From NCBI GenBank assembly GCA_035574275.1, contig DATLYY010000073.1, forward strand, positions 27,398-91,397: a stretch of DNA of 64,000 nt, read 5' to 3'. Position 1 is the stretch's first letter. Each line of letters begins with the position of its first letter. Under the pieces are notes generated by a model. It saw only the letters and a list, made by a program, of their open reading frames with translations, searched no databases and had not been told where the DNA came from. This DNA comes from Verrucomicrobiia bacterium. GTDB taxonomy: Bacteria; Zixibacteria; MSB-5A5; DSPP01. The position numbers were made by a program, and so were the translations under genes. Below, in pieces: positions 1-7,488 of the stretch.

Positions 1-1316
1 GCGAAATGATTGATACCTTCCAAATCGGCTATGCACCGATGAACTGGGAGGGAATCATCGAATTCGGCCGGAAAAGGGGGGTGACGACGGACAGCTTGTC
101 CATTGCCGGGCTGGCGGTGAAAAAGGATTCGATGCTTAGGATTCCGACCGGCACCGGCTATTACGACCGCTTCCGCCGGCGCTTCACCTTTCCCATCCAA
201 AACATCTCCGGTCGCATCGTGGCTTTTGGCGGGCGGGCGGTCAACCCAAAAGATCAGCCGAAATACCTGAATTGTCCCGAAACGCCCATTTACAAAAAGG
301 GAAAGGAGCTGTTCGGGCTGGCCGTTACGAAAGAAGAAATTCGAAAAACAAAAACGGCCATTCTTGTTGAAGGATACATTGACTTGATTTCGCTCTATCA
401 GCGGGGGATATTGAACGTGGCCGCAGCGCTCGGCACGGCCTTCACGGCGGAGCAAGCGGTGCTTTTGGCCCGCTTTGCGGAAAACGTAATTATCATCTTC
501 GACCGGGACGCTGCCGGCGAGTCCGCGGTCTTCCGCGCCGTGGAGAATCTCTATGACGCCGGGTTGAACGTTCAGGTTGTGCAGCTCCCCCCCGGGGATG
601 ACCCGGATTCCTTCATCCGCGACCACGGCAAGGATGGGTTTGACCTTCTGGTCAGGCAATCGACGAGTTATCTCGAATTTCAGAAGAACCGGATTGGCGG
701 GGCGTTGCGGGTGCTTCCGCCCTCCGAACAGGAAAAAGTACTGCTTGAGCTGGCCGGGATTTCCAACCGGATGCGGGATGACGCCCGGTCGCTTTTGTTT
801 CTCGAAGAAGCCGCGCGGACCTTGGATTTCGATTTCCGGCTTATGGAGCGATATTCCAAGCGGCTGCGCAAGGCCGGCGCCCCGGCGGCGGAAAAAGCGC
901 AGCTGCCAGTCCCGTCCGATTTGGAAGGGGATTTTCTGGCCCTGCTCATCTCCAAACCGGAGCTTTTGGCCGGGTCTTCCGCCGAATGGCTGGAATATTT
1001 TTCCAAACCGGACTCGTATTCCCTTTTTGAAGTTCTTTTGGAGCGGCACGTTCAGGGGCAAAAAATCGGGTTTGACGTTTTGATGAGCGAACTGCCGGAG
1101 GATAAGTTCCACCCATATCTTTTGGTTCTGTCGCAACGTGATTTGGGAGACGCCGATCCCAAGCAGCTCTTGACAGATTATGTAAACAAGCTGTCCGACC
1201 GGAAGAAAAATCAAAGGGTGCGGGAGCTCAAACAGCTTTTGATGCAGGCGGAAAAGGCGGCGGATGAAAACCGGGCGCGGGAACTCGTTTCCGAACTGGA
1301 CAAAATAATTCGATAA
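1..1316 (+). CDS. dnaG: DNA primase DnaG, C-terminal part (5' end outside window)
   Basis: Primase that makes RNA primers for replication. The reading frame is open to the left edge, so the first visible ATG (position 6) is internal. The N-terminal zinc-ribbon domain and the first part of the catalytic core lie upstream. Counting from that ATG, residues 5-12 (FQIGYAPM) match the DnaG core. The TOPRIM domain follows with EGYID at 122-126 (catalytic Glu) and DRDAAG at 166-171 (metal-binding Asp pair). A helical, DnaB-binding-type C-terminal domain follows. An intrinsic terminator lies 25 nt after the stop. rpoD, a frequent downstream partner of dnaG, is not here: the next gene converges from the other strand. 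Confidence 0.95.
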   Translation, partial: EMIDTFQIGYAPMNWEGIIEFGRKRGVTTDSLSIAGLAVKKDSMLRIPTGTGYYDRFRRRFTFPIQNISGRIVAFGGRAVNPKDQPKYLNCPETPIYKKGKELFGLAVTKEEIRKTKTAILVEGYIDLISLYQRGILNVAAALGTAFTAEQAVLLARFAENVIIIFDRDAAGESAVFRAVENLYDAGLNVQVVQLPPGDDPDSFIRDHGKDGFDLLVRQSTSYLEFQKNRIGGALRVLPPSEQEKVLLELAGISNRMRDDARSLLFLEEAARTLDFDFRLMERYSKRLRKAGAPAAEKAQLPVPSDLEGDFLALLISKPELLAGSSAEWLEYFSKPDSYSLFEVLLERHVQGQKIGFDVLMSELPEDKFHPYLLVLSQRDLGDADPKQLLTDYVNKLSDRKKNQRVRELKQLLMQAEKAADENRARELVSELDKIIR

Positions 1317-1340
1317 AACCTCTTGCTTCAGAGGTGTGTA

Positions 1341-1366
1341 AGGGCGGCTTTTGGCCGCCTTTTTTA
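1341..1366 (+). terminator. Rho-independent terminator after dnaG
   Basis: Stem GGCGGC (1343-1348) pairs with GCCGCC (1354-1359) across a TTTTG loop and is followed directly by a T run. It is oriented for dnaG. On the opposite strand the tail is not U-rich, so it should not stop the convergent gene. Confidence 0.9.
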
Positions 1367-1369
1367 TTT

Positions 1370-4300
1370 TCAGATGCAAGGTTTCAAACAGTTTGGGCAG
1401 GCAGCTCCTTCACTGAAAGCACCGTGCAAAACAAATACTACATCGATCGGAGTTAATCCGCCGTCGTTGTTCATATCCGCCACACAGGTGGGGATTACGT
1501 TTCCAAAAGAGACATCATTCCCCAAGAAGACATACTGCAATTCCTCGACTACGTCCGCCGGGGTGATGATGCCGTCGTTGTTCAAGTCCCCTTTGCGATA
1601 TGTTTGAATCGGGCCGACGTGGGTATTGGAATGGTTGACGTACCAGTCGATGCCCTTGACGGCGTTGGCCATCAGGTCTGGTAGTCCGTTGCCGCTTGAA
1701 GCGACATGGATGATGGTATAGGTTTCCCCAGCGCCGGAAAAGAAGGTATCCACCGAGGCGGCCAGTCCATCCAGCCCAAAGCGGGCCACGACGCCGCTGC
1801 CGCCGCCGTTGACGGGCAGATTATAGACCTTCTTGGCGATGGCCATATATCCAATATCCGCCCGCCAGGGCGGGCCAGTGCTATAGTTCCCGCAGATGGG
1901 GCAGGTGCCGTTGGCAATGCAGGCGGCTGTAGTATCCTGCCAGGTGCCGGTCAAGGAATCCTGATTCCGATCGCGGGTACTGGCGAGTTCGTCGAGATTC
2001 CAAGCGTAGCGTTCCAAGAGCGAATCACCGCCGATGGGGTTTTCGCAGCCAATGTTGTAGGAAAAGCCGGACTGCTGGTACACCACGGCGCCGCGGGGGC
2101 GAACCGTGTCGCCCGGATTGCCAATGGAGCCGGGGACGACCACAAAGCCATAGGCAAATTGCCCCGGGGAGCAGGTGTCGATGGCCACGTCATTGCCGGA
2201 GACCCAGCCAAGCCACCACTGGCGGCCGAGGTGGGAAACGGTGGTGTCGCCGCCGACGTTTTCAGATGCCGAAACCACGCCCGTAACGTCCACATCCACG
2301 TCGTAAATCACCCCCATTGCCACGCTGTCAATTGGATCGGGGCCGATATTGATGACCCTTGTTGTTTGAACGAGAAAGTCGGAGGAATCGGCGTGGGTCG
2401 ATTGCTCCCAGATATTTTGATAGGCGATGGTGGAATCCTGAATATCCGTGCCGACCGATTTGAGAAAAAGATTGTAATATGAACCGGTGCCCTGAACCGA
2501 GTCCAGAATACCGTCCGCCACACAGCGCAGGAATTTGTCGCCAAAGAGCTGGCGGGTTACTTTGCGAGGAAAACCGTCTGCACAGTTGCCCCGGCCATCC
2601 GGCAAATTGTTATTCCAAGCAATCAACACCCCGCCGTCGTAAAAGTTGTCGTGTTCGTTTACAACGTAATGCATTCCGTAAGTGCCAAGGGCTTGATCTT
2701 TAATGGATCCCTGAACACCTATATCTGAATAGTTGCTGGAAGAGTGGATTTGCATTTTGTGATTTAGGCAAAGGTTGATGACGATAAACGCATTAATCGA
2801 GACCTTGACGGTTTTTTGGCGCAATTCCGACGGAACGCCCAAATTATCCGTATGCACATACGCTTCCAAAAAGCCAGAGCGCAAGCCCTGATTGGTCGAG
2901 CCCACGCCGGAGGTATTGAGGGTGAGATTGAAATAATAGATTTGACTCACCGATATGGATGTGCCGGGGAGGGCGTCGGTGGATGTGACCAGATAACCAT
3001 CATTCAAAGTTCCGGTAAACTTGATGCTGTCCAAAATGAAATCGGCCAGACCGATATTGGCAAGCTGCATTGGAAAATTGTAGATTCCGGCTCTTGGTTT
3101 CAACTGGATGGAATCCAGCGAGGTGGTATCGCCGGGAAGGAGGTCCAAGTCAACGCGGAGGGAGGGTATTGGCGCGCGGGCCGGGACGCGGTAGAGGCGG
3201 AAAATATCCCGCGTTTCTGTTATGGGGCCGACATCCGGGGAAATTCCTGAACGGATATTGGATTCCTGAATTCCGGGATAGCGCTGGGTCATTGCCACAA
3301 CATTGACCACCGAATCGGCGATTTCTGCCGTAGAAAACCAATCCTCATGGTGGCAGGGGTCTCCGACAGAGCCGTCGCAACCGGGATTGTTGGTTTGGGT
3401 AGCATTTTGGGCATCATCCCAAGCCCGGCCATTGTTTGGGGAAGCGGAACAGAAGATGTCATAACAAGCCAGGACGCCGTATTGTTCGTAATCCGCCCAG
3501 CCAAAATTGCCGTTATCCGGGGGCTGGGACCAAAGGCCGTAGAGGACACCGGTGGTTGGATTGTAGGTTAAAGAGACATTTGGCCAGACACCCATTGCAA
3601 ATCCGAAAAGTGTATTGGAACGGCCGGGCAAACGACCATCAATATTTATATCCGCAATTTTGTGCGGCCCCTGCACCGTGCCGTTCGGCTCCACGGCGGC
3701 GTGGTGGACGTGGCCGCCCGGGCCAGCGAAGCCATAATCATGCCAGTTATTCCAGTCCGTCCAAATAACATGCAGTGTATCGCCAATCATCAAGGCGGAA
3801 ATGCCGAGCATATTGGATAGATAATCGGGCTGCTCGAAGGGGCCGGTGATGTCTTGAATAGTGCCCCAAGTCAAACTCCCCGTAGTGGGGTTATAGGTGC
3901 CTTTCAAATAGCAGGGACGCTCGGTGGTGGTAAAGGCGCTCGGGTCGTTCGGGTCGGCGTGGGAGACGACATAGACGGTGTTGCCGGCGCCGGTGATATC
4001 GACGGAATTGAACCAGGGGCTGTAGGTGGGCAAAATGCCTACCGGCGTCCAACTTTTTCCCCTATCCGTGGTGTAGCTCCAGCCGACGTCCGAAGGATTG
4101 CTGCTGGGCCGGCAAGTCGCCACCCAAGCAGATTCGTTTAAAGGATACATTACCCAGTGCACAGCGATGGGTGGAACGTTATTGGGAACCAACGTTGTGT
4201 CCATAGAGAACATTCCAAGACATTCGGCGCTGTCTTTCATCGTGGCCGCGCCGCGGCGGGAGAGATCGGCGGCTACCGGGGTTTCGGTGCGCAGGATGTA

Positions 4301-4894
4301 GCGGTTGCCGTAAACCACCGGTGTATTTGAACCGGGGGGAATGAAAATTCCGCCTTGGTTCATTACTCTGGGTCTTGGGTCGGTGGGCGGGCCGGGGGCA
4401 ATCATTTGCTTGTCCAAACTACCGAACTGCAGGCTATCCGAGCCACCGCAGTCATAAGCATTATAAAAGTAGAGGAAAGTGCGGGCGGAATCCGCGGCGG
4501 CATATCCGCTGATGACTCCATAAACCATATGCACCACGCCGTTCGGGCTTAAGGCAACCTGACGGCGCATATGGTTGTTGCCGCCGGGGGTTTCCGGAAT
4601 GCCAATCCGCACATCTATGTAGGGAGAGGCGGCGGTTTCAATCTTTGTCGGACCCAAGTAGCGGGGTTCGGGCGCAGGGACTGGAATGCCGCTTTGAGAC
4701 GTGCGCATTTCATCGTCATCCAAAACCAACGGAGTGGAGCGGGCCGGGGCATTTTTAACTGGGCCGGAAGGCGGGGATTTGGAGGTCTGTTTTTTATCCT
4801 TGGGAAGCGCGAAAAGCAATGGAGGAAAGACCAAAAAAGACAACGCAATTAAAAGAGCAATGAAACACCAGGACTTTTTTACTCGAGCGTTCAT
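1370..4894 (-). CDS. Secreted BNR/sialidase-fold protein with C-terminal dockerin-like tag
   Basis: Large exported protein (1174 aa), substrate unknown. The start at 4894 is chosen because GGAAAGGAGAG lies just upstream and the protein then begins with a signal peptide (MNARVKK, a hydrophobic core, LLFALPKD). The longer frame to 5032 adds a Cys- and Phe-rich stretch with no signal character. The N-terminal half has repeated sialidase/BNR-like strands, for example WSYTTDRGKSWTPVG and SPNNGRAWDD. The middle has Ig-like segments (QLANIGLADFILDSIKFTG). The last ~65 residues hold two dockerin-like calcium loops, GDLNNDGIITPADVVEEL and ADMNNDGGLTPIDVVFVL, ending PNCLKPCI. Catalytic residues of true sialidases were not identified. 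It may be an adhesin, a surface propeller or a polymer-binding protein. Confidence 0.8.
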   Translation of the reverse strand: MNARVKKSWCFIALLIALSFLVFPPLLFALPKDKKQTSKSPPSGPVKNAPARSTPLVLDDDEMRTSQSGIPVPAPEPRYLGPTKIETAASPYIDVRIGIPETPGGNNHMRRQVALSPNGVVHMVYGVISGYAAADSARTFLYFYNAYDCGGSDSLQFGSLDKQMIAPGPPTDPRPRVMNQGGIFIPPGSNTPVVYGNRYILRTETPVAADLSRRGAATMKDSAECLGMFSMDTTLVPNNVPPIAVHWVMYPLNESAWVATCRPSSNPSDVGWSYTTDRGKSWTPVGILPTYSPWFNSVDITGAGNTVYVVSHADPNDPSAFTTTERPCYLKGTYNPTTGSLTWGTIQDITGPFEQPDYLSNMLGISALMIGDTLHVIWTDWNNWHDYGFAGPGGHVHHAAVEPNGTVQGPHKIADINIDGRLPGRSNTLFGFAMGVWPNVSLTYNPTTGVLYGLWSQPPDNGNFGWADYEQYGVLACYDIFCSASPNNGRAWDDAQNATQTNNPGCDGSVGDPCHHEDWFSTAEIADSVVNVVAMTQRYPGIQESNIRSGISPDVGPITETRDIFRLYRVPARAPIPSLRVDLDLLPGDTTSLDSIQLKPRAGIYNFPMQLANIGLADFILDSIKFTGTLNDGYLVTSTDALPGTSISVSQIYYFNLTLNTSGVGSTNQGLRSGFLEAYVHTDNLGVPSELRQKTVKVSINAFIVINLCLNHKMQIHSSSNYSDIGVQGSIKDQALGTYGMHYVVNEHDNFYDGGVLIAWNNNLPDGRGNCADGFPRKVTRQLFGDKFLRCVADGILDSVQGTGSYYNLFLKSVGTDIQDSTIAYQNIWEQSTHADSSDFLVQTTRVINIGPDPIDSVAMGVIYDVDVDVTGVVSASENVGGDTTVSHLGRQWWLGWVSGNDVAIDTCSPGQFAYGFVVVPGSIGNPGDTVRPRGAVVYQQSGFSYNIGCENPIGGDSLLERYAWNLDELASTRDRNQDSLTGTWQDTTAACIANGTCPICGNYSTGPPWRADIGYMAIAKKVYNLPVNGGGSGVVARFGLDGLAASVDTFFSGAGETYTIIHVASSGNGLPDLMANAVKGIDWYVNHSNTHVGPIQTYRKGDLNNDGIITPADVVEELQYVFLGNDVSFGNVIPTCVADMNNDGGLTPIDVVFVLHGAFSEGAACPNCLKPCI

Positions 4895-4937
4895 ATAACT
4901 CTCCTTTCCCCCTGCCGGGCGCTCGCTACCCACCCGT

Positions 4938-4965
4938 AAGGTACGCTCGAAAGTAGCCCTGTCAA
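4938..4965 (-). promoter_or_regulatory. Candidate sigma70-type promoter of the 1370-4894 gene
   Basis: On the minus strand, TTGACA (4965-4960) is a perfect -35. A 16-nt spacer leads to TACCTT (4943-4938), a weak -10. The A-tract direct repeats at 4980-5014 lie immediately upstream, where an UP element or operator would sit. Confidence 0.4.
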
Positions 4966-4979
4966 GCCGGTCTTTGCAA

Positions 4980-5014
4980 TGCAAAAAATTTTGCCAAAAG
5001 TGCAAAAAATTTTG
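4980..5014. repeat. Twin A-tract direct repeat with 21-bp period
   Basis: TGCAAAAAATTTTG occurs twice (4980-4993 and 5001-5014), 21 bp apart start to start, which is two helical turns. It lies between divergent genes, upstream of the candidate minus-strand -35 at 4965. It could be curved DNA, an UP element or a tandem regulator site. Confidence 0.6.
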
Positions 5015-5103
5015 AACCCCCCTCCGCTCCACTGACTCCGATTTGGACGGGATGGCAAGCTCAATTCGGTCTTAACTTGACCCGGGAGGAAATTCTGGTT
5101 TAA

Positions 5104-6447
5104 ATGGGGCGAATGGGAAAAGTCATCGCCATCGACGGGCCGGCCGGGGCTGGGAAATCGACTACGGCGCGGATGGTGGCAACCCGGCTCGGCTATACCT
5201 ACTTTGACTCCGGCGCGCTGTATCGGGTCGTGGCGCTTTTGGCGCTCGAGCAGGGGGTTCCCCTTGATAATGAGGAAAAACTGGCGGAGCTCGCAAGAGA
5301 GATGGGCATCCGGTTTCAAACTGAAGAGGGGGGCAACCGGGTTTTCGTTGGCGACCGCGAGATAACCGATGCCATACGGACGCCGGAAATAGACCGGGCG
5401 GTAACGCCGGTGGCCGCCCTGCCGCGGGTCCGCGAAGCAATTGTGGAGCGATTGCAGAAAATGGGAAAGGGCCAAAACGTAGTGGCCGAAGGGCGGGACA
5501 TCACCACGGTCGTCTTTCCGGCAGCCGACTTGAAAATCTATCTCGATGCCTCGGTGGGAGAACGGACGAAACGGCGGTTTCTCGAATATAAAAAAGCCGG
5601 CCGGGAGGCGGATTTATCCAAACTGGCCGAAGAAATCAACAGGAGGGATGAGGCGGATAAAAGCCGTTCTGAAGGAGCCCTGCAAATTGCGCCGGGGGCG
5701 GTGGTCATCGATACGACCGGCTTTTCCATTGAAGAACAAGTGGAAAAAGTGCTTGAGCTCGCGAAAGAAAAATTGGGCTTAAATAGTGGCAAAATGCCGA
5801 AGGTCAAACGAAGCCCAATGAAGTGGTTTTATTTGTTCATATGGACGCTGGTGAGAAATCTTTCCCGCTTTCTTTGGCGGCTGACATGGGAGGGGGTCGA
5901 GAATATTCCACGCGAAGGGGGGATCATTCTTGCCAGCAACCATATTTCCTGGTACGACCCGCCGTTTGTTTCCGTAAGCTGCCCGCGAGAGGTACACTTT
6001 ATGGCCAAGCGGGAGCTTTTTTCCATTCCCGTACTTGGGTTTATCATCCGTCACTTGAACGCCTTTCCGGTCAGCCGGGGAAAGTATGACCGGCAGGCGT
6101 TGGAGGCGGCCATTGAGGTCTTGAAAAAGGGAGAGGCGCTCATCGTCTTCCCCGAAGGAACCCGCAGTCGAAGGAAAGGGGAGTTTCTGCCTCCCAAGGC
6201 CGGAATCGGCGTTTTGGCGAGGGAAGGGGGGGTCCCCATCGTACCCACTTACATTTCCGGTTCGGACGAGTTGCCCAAAATTTTTTTCAGTTTTGGGCGG
6301 GTGCGGGTGATTTTTGGAACGCCGATTCCGAAGGAATGGGTGATGTCGGTTGCAGAAGGAAAGCCAGGATATCAACAGATTGCGGAAGAGGTTATGCGCC
6401 GGATTGGGGAGCTAAAAAAAGGTTGCCAATCCGGTTCGGTTGTATAA
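5104..6447 (+). CDS. cmk: Fused cytidylate kinase and 1-acylglycerol-3-phosphate acyltransferase
   Basis: One 447-aa frame encodes two enzymes. Residues 5-225 are (d)CMP kinase: P-loop GPAGAGKST at 12-20, YFDSGALYR, and AEGRDITTVVFP at 128-139. Residues 236-440 are a PlsC-type acyltransferase: HX4D motif NHISWYD (H280, D285), FPEGTRS at 349-355, and a hydrophobic membrane-associating segment at 240-260. No stop or frameshift separates the halves; the join is a Lys-rich linker near 222-238. The ATG at 5104 has GGAGG 14 nt upstream; an in-frame ATG at 5113 is possible. The order cmk, plsC, ispH, rpsA is a known bacterial neighbourhood, so the fusion probably arose from adjacent genes. It would tether nucleotide phosphorylation to phosphatidic acid synthesis at the membrane. 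Confidence 0.92.
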   Translation: MGRMGKVIAIDGPAGAGKSTTARMVATRLGYTYFDSGALYRVVALLALEQGVPLDNEEKLAELAREMGIRFQTEEGGNRVFVGDREITDAIRTPEIDRAVTPVAALPRVREAIVERLQKMGKGQNVVAEGRDITTVVFPAADLKIYLDASVGERTKRRFLEYKKAGREADLSKLAEEINRRDEADKSRSEGALQIAPGAVVIDTTGFSIEEQVEKVLELAKEKLGLNSGKMPKVKRSPMKWFYLFIWTLVRNLSRFLWRLTWEGVENIPREGGIILASNHISWYDPPFVSVSCPREVHFMAKRELFSIPVLGFIIRHLNAFPVSRGKYDRQALEAAIEVLKKGEALIVFPEGTRSRRKGEFLPPKAGIGVLAREGGVPIVPTYISGSDELPKIFFSFGRVRVIFGTPIPKEWVMSVAEGKPGYQQIAEEVMRRIGELKKGCQSGSVV

Positions 6448-6458
6448 ATTGATGCCAG

Positions 6459-7331
6459 ATGGAAGTCATACTTTCCAAGGAAGCGGGCTTTTGTTTCGGC
6501 GTGGAACGGGCCATACGGATGGCGATGCAGTCCACTGAAAAGGAGGCCGGAAAGGTTTATACCTTTGGTCCCATCATTCACAATCCCCAAGTGGTGGAGG
6601 ACTTCAAGCGCAAAGGGGTCGAAGTCATCGCAGACCCGGAAGATATCAACGCCAAGGGGGTGGTGGTCATCCGGGCACACGGGGTCAAGCCGACTGTCGA
6701 ATCGGAAATTAAGCAGATGGGGGTGGAAGTCGTTGACGGCACCTGCCCCATCGTCAAGCACAGCCAGAAATACGCCAAAAAGCTTTTTGACGAAGGGTAT
6801 CAGGTGGTGGTTATCGGCGAGCGGCATCACCCCGAAGTCATTGGGCTTTTGGGATACACCAACGAGACCGCCGTCGTCATTGACCCGGATGTGACCGAAG
6901 TAGAGATTCCGCCCGGGAAAAAACTGGGGGTCATCCCCCAAACCACGCTCGAGGTGAAAGATTTTCTGCGGGTGGTGGGGCTTTTGATAGAAAAGGCCCG
7001 CGAAGTGCGGGTTTTCAACAACGTCTGCAACGCCGTCACCGATATTCAGGAGGCGACCAAGGAGCTTTCCCAGGAAGTGGATATGGTTCTGGTCATCGGC
7101 GGCAAGAACTCCGCCAACACCTCGCGGCTGGCGGTTATCTGCCGGGCCTTGGGAAAAGCGGCCCACCACATCGAGACCCCAGAGGAGATTCAAAAAGATT
7201 GGTTTTATGGGATGAGACGGGTAGGGGTGACAGCGGGGACTTCCACACCGGACTGGATCATCCAGGCCGTAATGGAGCGGGCGCAGAAGCTGGGGGAAGA
7301 AGCGGAACGGGAGGTCTTGGCGTCCAAGTAG
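6459..7331 (+). CDS. ispH: 4-hydroxy-3-methylbut-2-enyl diphosphate reductase (IspH/LytB)
   Basis: Last step of the MEP isoprenoid pathway: converts HMBPP to IPP and DMAPP with an iron-sulfur cluster. The three cluster cysteines are C12 (AGFCFGV), C96 (GTCPIV) and C190 (NNVCNAVTDIQEAT). Substrate-binding H41, H74, H124 and E126 are also in place, and the C-terminal SNT/TSTP-type phosphate-binding motifs are visible (NSANTSR, AGTSTPDW). Length 290 aa is normal. The start lies 11 nt after the cmk-plsC stop with no strong Shine-Dalgarno, which suggests coupling to the upstream gene. Confidence 0.96.
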   Translation: MEVILSKEAGFCFGVERAIRMAMQSTEKEAGKVYTFGPIIHNPQVVEDFKRKGVEVIADPEDINAKGVVVIRAHGVKPTVESEIKQMGVEVVDGTCPIVKHSQKYAKKLFDEGYQVVVIGERHHPEVIGLLGYTNETAVVIDPDVTEVEIPPGKKLGVIPQTTLEVKDFLRVVGLLIEKAREVRVFNNVCNAVTDIQEATKELSQEVDMVLVIGGKNSANTSRLAVICRALGKAAHHIETPEEIQKDWFYGMRRVGVTAGTSTPDWIIQAVMERAQKLGEEAEREVLASK

Positions 7332-7392
7332 CTAAAGAGTTCTCTCATTTTAGCAGTTCCGATTGCCGACAAAAAGAGTAGCCCGAGCCGTG

Positions 7393-7412
7393 GCCGTTTA
7401 ACCGTAAACGGC
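7393..7412 (+). promoter_or_regulatory. Hairpin in the ispH-rpsA intergenic region
   Basis: GCCGTTTA (7393-7400) and TAAACGGC (7405-7412) form a perfect 8-bp stem with loop ACCG. The following bases (TTGCGTTT) are only partly U-rich. It could be a weak terminator of the ispH transcript or part of an rpsA leader. Confidence 0.5.
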
Positions 7413-7440
7413 TTGCGTTTCCCGTTTGGGTATTTATATT
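7413..7440 (+). promoter_or_regulatory. Candidate rpsA promoter
   Basis: TTGCGT (7413-7418), a 16-nt spacer and TATATT (7435-7440) resemble a sigma70 promoter. It would give a leader of about 40 nt before the GTG at 7489, with AAGGAGG in it. The -35 starts where the hairpin at 7393-7412 ends. Confidence 0.4.
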
Positions 7441-7488
7441 AAGGTGTTTTGCCAAGAATGGCGAAAACCAAAGGAGGAAAAAAAACGA

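Noticed and set aside
1706..2482. 258-codon plus-strand open frame
   Set aside because: Antisense to the secreted BNR protein; Gly/Ala/His-rich shadow with no start signal.
6372..7193. 273-codon minus-strand open frame
   Set aside because: Antisense to ispH; shadow.
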